The notes under the pieces: generated by a model
Seen by the model: only the letters and a program-made list of their open reading frames with translations
The model's database searches: none
What the model was told of the DNA's origin: nothing
Part shown: positions 1-7,300 of the stretch, piece by piece
Layout: every line of letters begins with the position of its first letter
Numbering within the stretch: position 1 is the stretch's first letter
Position numbers and translations under genes: made by a program
NCBI GenBank assembly: GCA_028871345.1
Contig: JAGWNK010000031.1
Coordinates: 1 to 47,027 of the forward strand
Length of the DNA stretch: 47,027 bases
Source: Alphaproteobacteria bacterium
Lineage (GTDB): Bacteria > Pseudomonadota > Alphaproteobacteria > Micropepsales > Micropepsaceae
Direction of reading: 5' to 3'

Positions 1-2
1 TC

Positions 3-413
3 ACCTGCCCCCATTCGATCCGCCCGCACGATGGGGCGCTATGGCTGTGCAATTCAGGCTACGGCGAACTGGCGCTCATTCCCAAAGCCGCGCCGGGTGC
101 CTCCATTGAAGTCGTCTGCCGCTTGCCGGGCTTCACGCGCGGTCTGGCGTTTTCCAGCACCTATGCTTTCGTAGGCCTGTCCCGCGTGATCGAGAGCTAC
201 GAGCCATATGCGCCGGGCGTTCCACCCGAGGCGTCACGCTGCGGCGTTGCGGTGATCGATCTGAAGCGCGGCGACGTCGCTGCCTCTATGTACTGGACCA
301 AGGGCTATCAGGTGTTTGATGTGCAGGCGCTTGCAGGCCTGCCCAGTGTCCAACTGCCTTTCGACCCCGCCGCCGCCGGCGCGGTCAACGGCTATCTGCG
401 ATATCTCGGATGA
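3..413 (+). CDS. TIGR03032-like protein, C-terminal part (5' end outside window)
   Basis: The frame is open from the first bases and ends at TGA 411-413, so only the C-terminal ~136 residues are present. They align by eye with the C-terminal third of the complete protein at 3061-4218. Shared patterns are PHS..R.H.G.LW...SG.G near the left edge, then PGF.RGLA and FVGLS, then a .V.ID...GDV strand. This supports the uncharacterised TIGR03032 family, which looks like a beta-propeller-type protein. The gene runs toward the minus-strand IalB/sulfotransferase group, so two family members flank that group. Function unknown. Family placement rests on motif resemblance only. Confidence 0.7.
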   Translation, partial: TCPHSIRPHDGALWLCNSGYGELALIPKAAPGASIEVVCRLPGFTRGLAFSSTYAFVGLSRVIESYEPYAPGVPPEASRCGVAVIDLKRGDVAASMYWTKGYQVFDVQALAGLPSVQLPFDPAAAGAVNGYLRYLG

Positions 414-500
414 ACGCCGGGGAACCGTTCCGCCTTTTGGCGGACCGGCTCGAGGCAGCCGCGCGGCAATTGCTGAAACCCGGCGCAACCGCCGCGCCGG

Positions 501-1154
501 TTACGGCGCCGATGGCGACGCGGGCGGCGGATAAGCTGCCTGCCAAGCCGCATAGCCGTCGGCAAAGCCGGACGTGGGCATCTTGTAGGCCACCTTGCGC
601 CCCCCGGCTCCGACATAGCCGATTTCGAGCGTGTCGGCCGCGCTGAGCGCGCTCTCAGCGCCGGAGTCGAGCGCCGTAATCGCCTGACAGGCGCGCGGTG
701 CACAACGCAGGAAGCCGAGCTTGATCGCAGACCTTCTGCCCGGCACCAAGGTCAGCCCTTCTGGCAGCACGACATTGGGCGGCGTCATCACCACGAGAAC
801 TGCCTTGCCTTGCGGCCCGCGCGTGACCGCGAGGCGCAAGACGGCCTGCTTGTTCTTGTCAACCACCGGCATGACGAGCTCGCACCGCTTGCCCTGCTTG
901 GGAGCCTCGATGCACGTCATTGTCCAATTGCCGAAGGTGCGCGAGGGCAGTCTGGTGAAGCCAGATGGCACCGTTGCGACCGGATGGGGAGAACTCGCCA
1001 GCCGCTCGCCCGCTTTGGGGCCGGCGAAATAGTCGAGCCCCCGGAGGTAGAAGCCGATGGATCCCGCCGCAATCAGAGCGACGGCCACGGCCAGGGCAGC
1101 CGGCAGCCGCCGCAGCGTGATGGTCCCGCTCAAACCCGTTTGTGTGTCCGTCAT
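501..1154 (-). CDS. Invasion-associated locus B (IalB) family protein
   Basis: 217 residues. An N-terminal hydrophobic segment (about residues 17-36) acts as a signal or anchor, followed by an extracytoplasmic domain. The domain has the IalB hallmarks: FGNWTMTC, then P..GKRCE, a basic/hydrophobic strand LRLAVTRGPQGKAVL, P.GL.L..G, and a Cys pair in FLRCAPRACQA. In this family the cysteines are thought to form disulfides. IalB proteins are periplasmic or outer-membrane associated in alphaproteobacteria. The name comes from Bartonella invasion, but most members are in free-living species and have no proven role. The gene lies 50 bases downstream of the TPR-sulfotransferase on the same strand, so co-transcription is possible. 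Start ATG at 1154. Confidence 0.85.
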   Translation of the reverse strand: MTDTQTGLSGTITLRRLPAALAVAVALIAAGSIGFYLRGLDYFAGPKAGERLASSPHPVATVPSGFTRLPSRTFGNWTMTCIEAPKQGKRCELVMPVVDKNKQAVLRLAVTRGPQGKAVLVVMTPPNVVLPEGLTLVPGRRSAIKLGFLRCAPRACQAITALDSGAESALSAADTLEIGYVGAGGRKVAYKMPTSGFADGYAAWQAAYPPPASPSAP

Positions 1155-1204
1155 GAGAGCAACCGTTGTTTGGAAGTTGAGGCGGCGCCACGGCCGCCGG
1201 ATTG

Positions 1205-3013
1205 TTAGTCGATCGCGTATCCCAGCCGTTCGATCGCAGGCTTGAGGATCTCGACCGCTTCATCGAGATGCCTTCGGTAATTGCGGTAGCGATGGAGCGA
1301 GCTGTCATAGAGCTTCTCCGTCACTTGCGCATAGCTGGCGGTGCGCGCGTAGCGCTGGTTTTCGTGAAATTTGAGGCAGCGCGCGTCGAACGGCAGGCCG
1401 AGGAATTCCAGCATCTGCCGCACCAGGCGTTCCTGGTCGGTCACCACGTCCTCGTAACGGACCTCGAGATAGTTGAGGTCGATTTCGCGGCGGTAATGCT
1501 CGACCAGACGGTCGATCAGCGCGATGTGCGCCGCCGAGGTCTTGAGGTCGAAGGCCTGCTCGAAACCATGGGTCAGGAAGTTGGAGAAATTCGACACCAG
1601 GATGTCGAGCGGATGGCGCCGGACGTGGATGATCGGCGACTTGGGAAACATCAGGTGGATGAGGCCGAGATGTGTCTCGTTCAACGGCATCTTGTCGGTG
1701 AAGAAATCCGCGCCCTCCTCCCAGATGCCGAGCTGGCCGGCGCGCTGCAGATAGACGTCGCGGAACTGGTCGAGCGCCTGGCGATTGTCGCCCATCCACA
1801 GGTCAGCGAGGCATTCCGGGAAGCGCAGCTCGCTGGCGAGCAGACGCGGCGCAGCATTGGTGATCTGGGAGATGAACGGCAGCTCGTCACCGGCGGCAAC
1901 CCGCGGATGGGCTGTGATGGTCTGCTCGACCATGGTTGTGCCCGAGCGCGGAAAACCGACGATGAAGATCGGTTGCGGCTTGCCGTCGGCGATGCTGGCG
2001 CGCGGCAGCAGCTCCATACGCGCCCGCTGGAAGAACCGCGTCAGCCGCTTGGCGAAGTCGGTCGCCAACGCCTCGTTGTAGCGCCGTCCCTGGACCTCGC
2101 GACACAGTCGCTTGCCCTCGACAAAATCCGCCCAGGCTTCATCGAAGCGGTTCATCTTGTCATAGAGCCGGCCGCGTTCGAGCTGCGCGATCGCAGTGAG
2201 CCGCGTGCCTTCGCGGCGGCTCTTCGACAACTCCTCGATCGCAGGATCGTTCTTCTTCTCGCGGCCGTAGAGAATGGCCCGCGTCAGCCCGAAGTCGACG
2301 CCCGGCCCCGCGACCGCTTCGGCCTGCTTGAGATAATCCCAGGCGCGCGCGATGTCGCGCCGTGCCTCTTCCAGCCGGCAAAGTCCGAGGAGGGCGTCGA
2401 CCAGCTTGGAGTCGAGCTTGAGCGTGCGCTTGTAAGCGGCTTCGGCTTCTTCAATTTTCCCTATTGATTTCAAACAGTTAGCTAAATTCAACAGAACCCG
2501 AGGAGTTTCCCCTTCGAGCTCCAGCACGCGCCGGAAATGATACTCCCCGGCGGCGCCGCGATTGGTCTCCGTGAAGATTAGACCGAGCAGCCCGTGGGCG
2601 CGCGGATGGCGCGGCGCCTGGCGCAGCGCTCGCCGCGCATGGCGCTCGCATTCGACACGCTCGCCGCGCGCAAACAGCAGGAAGGCCAGTTCGATCAGCA
2701 GCAACGGTGAATTGGGACGCAGACGGACGATCTTGCGCAACAGGTCTTCGTAGTCGGGCCCTTTCTGCGCCTGGTTGCGCTTGAGATCATAAAGCAGCTG
2801 CAGTGCCGGAACGTGCCTGGCGAAACGTTCGAGAGCCTGACGCGCCCGCAACTCGGCGGTCGTGCGGTCGCCGCGCTCCAGTCCGGCCCGACCCTCGGCG
2901 ACGAGCGCGTCGGCCGCCTTCAGCGTCGCGGCATCGACGGCCGGCGCACGGCCATTGGTGCGCCTTGCCGGCGCTCGGGCGCCCGCGGCTCCCGTCGCTG
3001 CCTGCGGTGTCAT
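1205..3013 (-). CDS. TPR-repeat sulfotransferase
   Basis: 602 residues. The start is ATG 3013, preceded by GGGGAG; the frame is open further upstream but the residues there look non-coding. The N-terminal half (about 35-330) is a helical TPR array (e.g. ALLGLCRLEEARRD, LLNLANCLKSIGKIEEAEAAY). The C-terminal half is a sulfotransferase domain: the PAPS 5'-phosphosulfate loop is in IVGFPRSGTTMVEQ, followed by the 3'-phosphate motif VRRHPLDILVSNF. Proteins of this build transfer sulfate from PAPS to a glycan, peptide or small molecule; the TPR part probably recruits the acceptor. The substrate is unknown. No signal peptide is visible, so it is probably cytoplasmic. It sits 47 bases downstream of a TIGR03032-type gene, suggesting a functional pair. 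Confidence 0.85.
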   Translation of the reverse strand: MTPQAATGAAGARAPARRTNGRAPAVDAATLKAADALVAEGRAGLERGDRTTAELRARQALERFARHVPALQLLYDLKRNQAQKGPDYEDLLRKIVRLRPNSPLLLIELAFLLFARGERVECERHARRALRQAPRHPRAHGLLGLIFTETNRGAAGEYHFRRVLELEGETPRVLLNLANCLKSIGKIEEAEAAYKRTLKLDSKLVDALLGLCRLEEARRDIARAWDYLKQAEAVAGPGVDFGLTRAILYGREKKNDPAIEELSKSRREGTRLTAIAQLERGRLYDKMNRFDEAWADFVEGKRLCREVQGRRYNEALATDFAKRLTRFFQRARMELLPRASIADGKPQPIFIVGFPRSGTTMVEQTITAHPRVAAGDELPFISQITNAAPRLLASELRFPECLADLWMGDNRQALDQFRDVYLQRAGQLGIWEEGADFFTDKMPLNETHLGLIHLMFPKSPIIHVRRHPLDILVSNFSNFLTHGFEQAFDLKTSAAHIALIDRLVEHYRREIDLNYLEVRYEDVVTDQERLVRQMLEFLGLPFDARCLKFHENQRYARTASYAQVTEKLYDSSLHRYRNYRRHLDEAVEILKPAIERLGYAID

Positions 3014-3060
3014 GGCTGTCTCCCCGAATTGCTCAACCGAACCCCCTTTTGCTTCGCGGA

Positions 3061-4218
3061 TCAGGCTTTGCCCGGCGCGTTCGCGACAGGCTCGTCCTCG
3101 ACCGTGATATGGGTCAGGATGTCGGACGTCATCAGGCCGATCGCCATCGGGCAGCGCACCTCGGGCAGGACGCAAACCGCGAAAGTCTCGCGCAGGTGCC
3201 CCTCCAGTCGCAACCACTGCACGACATCGCCGGTCGTGATGTCGATGATATAGAGCCCGGCGCGCGGATCGGCATCGCGCTTCTTCAGTTCGCCGTCGAG
3301 CTCCAGACCGGAAAAGCTGCCGTCGCGCGGCAGCGACAGGCCGACCACCGCGAACTTTCCGATGATGGCCAGACCGCGCAGGAATCCCGGGCAGAACGCC
3401 ACGTTCTCATAGCGCCCGCTGGCCGGATCCACGCGCACGAGATAGCCGCGCCCGGAGTCCAGCGCCCAAAGATGGCCGCGATGCAGGCGCGGCGAATGAG
3501 GCATCGACAGGCCCTCGGTCACGATGCGGTCGTCGCTGACGTCGATGATCATGCCCCCCGAGGCGCGACGGTCGCGCCAGCCGTTGACGACGTCGCTGCG
3601 GCAGACCGCCGTCACGTAGCGCGCCTTGCCCTGGTCCATGGCGAGACCGTTGAGATGGCAGCGATCCTCGGCGGCCAGCTTCGAGATGAACTTCGGCTTC
3701 CACAGCGGGATGAAGCTGTCGGTCCGGCTGAACGCCGCCAGGCAAGAATACAGCGTGTTGACGAAGATGACCCGGCCGGACGGCTCGACCCCAAGCTCGT
3801 GGATGTCGATGTCGCCGGTGACCTGGGCGTTTCGCGGCACGTAGAGCCGGTCGAAGCCGTTGTTGGCGTAAGTGCCCGGCCGCAGGACGTTCTCCAGCCG
3901 CCAGACCTGGTGCAGGGCCGCGAGGTAGAGGCGTTGGGAATCGGCGTGCAGCCCCATCGCCCGCACGAAATGGCGCTGGTGGAACGATACCCGCCCGTCG
4001 GGCAGCACGCCCAGCAGGAACAGTTCGCCGGTCTGGTAGGAGGTGAAGGCGACGCTGCAGCGGCTGGCCAGCAGCCACTCGGCGAAGCCTCGTGAGCAGC
4101 TGATCTGGGTCTCCTGGTTGGGAGCCGGACCGGGCGCCGCACCTTGCAGGTCGGGCGTTGTCCCCGCCACCTCATTGTCCTTCGCCAAAGAGAATCTCCC
4201 ACTCGCGCAGTCAACCAC
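3061..4218 (-). CDS. TIGR03032-family protein (uncharacterised)
   Basis: 385 residues from a GTG at 4218. A TTG at 4188 has a better ribosome-binding site (GGGAGA six bases before it) and may be the true start. The body reads as repeated beta-strand blades (LFLLGVLPDGRVSFHQ, RLYLAALHQVWRLEN, GHLWALDSGRGYLVRVD, GLYIIDITTGDVVQWL), consistent with a propeller-like fold. Family-type landmarks are YQTGELFLLG, DIDIHELG, HLNGLAMDQGKARYVTA and SMPHSPRLHRG. No catalytic motif is recognisable and no signal peptide is evident. The sulfotransferase gene follows 47 bases later on the same strand, and a related protein ends at 413, which hints at a shared process. Role unknown. Confidence 0.75.
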   Translation of the reverse strand: MVDCASGRFSLAKDNEVAGTTPDLQGAAPGPAPNQETQISCSRGFAEWLLASRCSVAFTSYQTGELFLLGVLPDGRVSFHQRHFVRAMGLHADSQRLYLAALHQVWRLENVLRPGTYANNGFDRLYVPRNAQVTGDIDIHELGVEPSGRVIFVNTLYSCLAAFSRTDSFIPLWKPKFISKLAAEDRCHLNGLAMDQGKARYVTAVCRSDVVNGWRDRRASGGMIIDVSDDRIVTEGLSMPHSPRLHRGHLWALDSGRGYLVRVDPASGRYENVAFCPGFLRGLAIIGKFAVVGLSLPRDGSFSGLELDGELKKRDADPRAGLYIIDITTGDVVQWLRLEGHLRETFAVCVLPEVRCPMAIGLMTSDILTHITVEDEPVANAPGKA

Positions 4219-4301
4219 CGCTGTGACGCACTATACCGGATCATGGGCGAGGCGGCGGAAATTCATTGCCCGGCAGAGGGTAAACGCTGCCGCACCCCCT
4301 G

Positions 4302-4333
4302 AAAAAAAGGGCGGCTGCACCGCGCAGCCGCCC
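4302..4333 (-). terminator. Rho-independent terminator of the autotransporter gene
   Basis: On the minus strand a perfect 10-bp stem GGGCGGCTGC / GCAGCCGCCC with a five-base loop (4309-4333) is followed at once by seven T (4302-4308). It begins 22 bases past the autotransporter stop codon. This is a textbook intrinsic terminator and separates the autotransporter transcript from the TIGR03032-type gene beyond it. Confidence 0.93.
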
Positions 4334-4354
4334 GGGATGTCCCATGCCGCGGCT

Positions 4355-7300
4355 CTACTGAACCACGCGCAGTCCGACGAAACTCGCCACGCCCGACTGC
4401 TTGGCGCCGCCGATATAATCGACGTTCACGAACAGTGACATGGACTTGGTCACTTCGTCGGTGAGGCCGCCGCCGACCTTGAACGTCGCGCCACCGAGCG
4501 ACGACCGGTAGCTGTAGTTGCCCAGTGTCACGTTGGTATCGCCGTCGAACTCGTAGTTCACGCCGACTTCACCGTAGGGCTTGATCACATAGGAACCGCT
4601 GGTGAACGTGGTGCCGATCTTCAAATTCAGCCTTGCCAGCACGCTCTCGGTCGAATCGAACGTGACGGTGTCGCCCGCGCCGTCGAGGAACGAGCCGCCG
4701 CCGACGCGCTGGACGGCGATCGACGCACCCGGATAGAAGAACACGTCGTCGTCCAACATGCCGTCGTAGCTGGCCGCGGCCTGGAGGCCGAAGCCGTTGA
4801 GCTTCACCTTGGCGTTGGTTCCGATATAGCTGTCGGTGAACTGCGTGGTCATCAAATCCTTGGTGAACATCAGACCGGCGTGCCATGGGCCGCTCATCCA
4901 CATCGCGTAGCCGCCGATCGCCGTGCCTGCCGTCTGCATGTGCGCCGAGCCGAAGTTGTCGAAGCTGGCGTTGGCGCTGAACGGGCTGATCATAAGACCG
5001 AAGACGCCGGTCTGATCCTGGCCATGAACGGTGACATCGAGCCCGATATTACCCACCGTGGAGTTCATGTTGTAATCGCCGTATTTCGAGCTCGTCGGCG
5101 ACATCGACATGCTGGCATAGTCGAGCCGGCCCCAGCCGGCGACGCCGGTTCCCAGAGGAGCAGTCGGAACGAAACTATTGTCGGTGCTCGCCACCTCGAC
5201 CGGAGTCGCGTCCGACGCTTGCTGCTGCGGACCGTCCTGCTGCGTACCGAGCAGATCGAGCAGCGCGCCATTGGCGAACTCGGCCAGCGCCAGCCCCGAC
5301 GAGCCGATTGCCGCGAATTGATGGGTACCCGGATAGAGCCGTGACGTCAGATACCAGCCGCCATGACCTGCGGATCCCGGCACCAGGCCGAGGCTGTACT
5401 CATAGGCATTGTCGACCAAAGTACCGGCAGAGCTGTTGGACACGAGGCTGAAATTGCCGGCGGATGTCGTGCCCGTCGACGCATCGACCACCAGGATGCC
5501 CAGGCCGGAGGTAAGGCCCGGATCGCCCAGCTCGTCGACCTTGACCTTGGTCGAACCGCCGATGGCGCCGTCCACCTTCAATACGTCCGCCGTGGTCGTC
5601 ATGTTCGAACCGACTTCCAGGGTGGAGCTTGCACTGCCGACGAAGTCGCCGGTGATCTCGAGCGTCTCGTACGCCGGACGTCCGGCTCCCGACGCGTTGA
5701 CGGACGATAGCGACAGCAGGCCGGCGTTTTCGAACTCGTCCATACCCTTGAAGGTCTGGTTGCCGATGGCCAAGGTGGTGCCGCCGTTGACCACGATGCT
5801 GCTGCCGCCGGCAGACGGTGTGAAGTCGCTGTCGCCGCCCCGCGCCGACCAGGTGCCTGCGTTGTAGAAGGCGACATCGGCGGCGTGCATGGTGACGTAG
5901 CCGACGATATGACCGCTCACCGCGTTGGCGAGCACCGCGTCGCCGGCCGCGTACATCGCCACCGCGTGGTCGTTCATCGAGCCGATGGTACCCGAGTTGG
6001 ACACCGTCGCGGCGCTGTACCCCGCAGCCATCACGCCCGCGCCATAGTCTCCCGTGCCGCCCGAGATCGTGCCGCTGTTGCTGACCGACACGACATCGCC
6101 GTACGCTTCGACGCCGACGCCGTCGAAGCCGCTGGCCGTGATGTGGCCGGAGTTGTTGACCGTGGCCACCGAGGCGTACGAGCCATAGCTGGAGAAGGCC
6201 ATGGCGTCGGCCAGGATGCCGACGCTGTAGTCGCCCGTGACGGTGATCGTACCGCTGTTGGTGACCGACGTGACCGCGCTGGCGCTGCTCGTGGGATCGG
6301 TCGACCAAGCCGACGCCAACGACGTGGCGTCGATGCCGTCGGAGTAGTTGCCCGATGTTGCGATGGTGCCCGTATTGATCACCGACGTGACGGCAGCCGC
6401 CGTCACCGGACCTCCGACATAGCTGTAGCCGGAGGCGCTCGATCTTGCGGCGATGCCGGGCGAATAGTCGCCCGATGTCGCGATCGCTCCGCCGTTGTAC
6501 ACGTGCGTTGTCGCCGTGCTCGAAACCGCGCCTGGCGCGAAGTACGATGTACCATAGGCTGATGCGCTGGCGTCGATGCCTTCTGCGGCATATCCCGAGG
6601 TCGTGATAGCGCCGGCGTTGGTGGCGCTGGCCGTCCCTAGCACAGACACCTCTGAGCCGAAGGCTTCGCTATAGGCCTGGAGGGAGATGCCCGTCGCATA
6701 GTCTCCGGACGTCGTTACGGAGCCGGAATTGTAGACCGACGCCATGGCTATCGCGCTGGCCGGATCGCTCGGATCCTTCGAGGTGGTGTGGCCGGGGTCG
6801 GAGGCCTCGACCCTGATGCCGTAGGAGTCGTAACCGGTGGTCGTTATTGCGCCGGTGTTGTGAACCGTCGCTACGGCGGTGCCGCTCCAATACACGTAGG
6901 AGCTGCCGCCCGCGTAGGCAGACGCCCCGATGCCGTCGGCATAGTCGCCCGAAGTGCTGATGGCGCCGCTGTTGTCAACGATAGTCGAAGCTGTGGCCGT
7001 GGCAGCGTAATAGCCGGACACCTCGGCGCTGGAGCGCGCTCGGATTGCGTCGGTATACGTGCCCGCCGTCGTGACGGCACCCGCGTTGGTGACCACCGTC
7101 GTGGCGGTCGCCGCCGCGATGTAGCCGCCTTCGGCCCAGGCTGTGGACGACGCTACGATACCGGCGGCGTACTCGCCCGCGGTTGTCAGCGCGGCGGTGT
7201 TGGTCACCGTCGTGCTGGCCACGGCCGTGGTATAGGCCGGCGGAACGTCCATGTAAGACACGCTGACTGCCTGAGACCTCGCATCGATCGCATTGGCAGC

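Noticed and set aside
410..646. Plus-strand frame starting with an ATGA overlap at the end of the TIGR03032-like fragment (MNAGEPFRLLADRLEAAARQL...)
   Set aside because: The first ~35 residues look gene-like and the overlap is suggestive, but the frame runs antisense into the well-supported IalB gene and then becomes Arg/Pro-rich shadow sequence. At best a truncated remnant.
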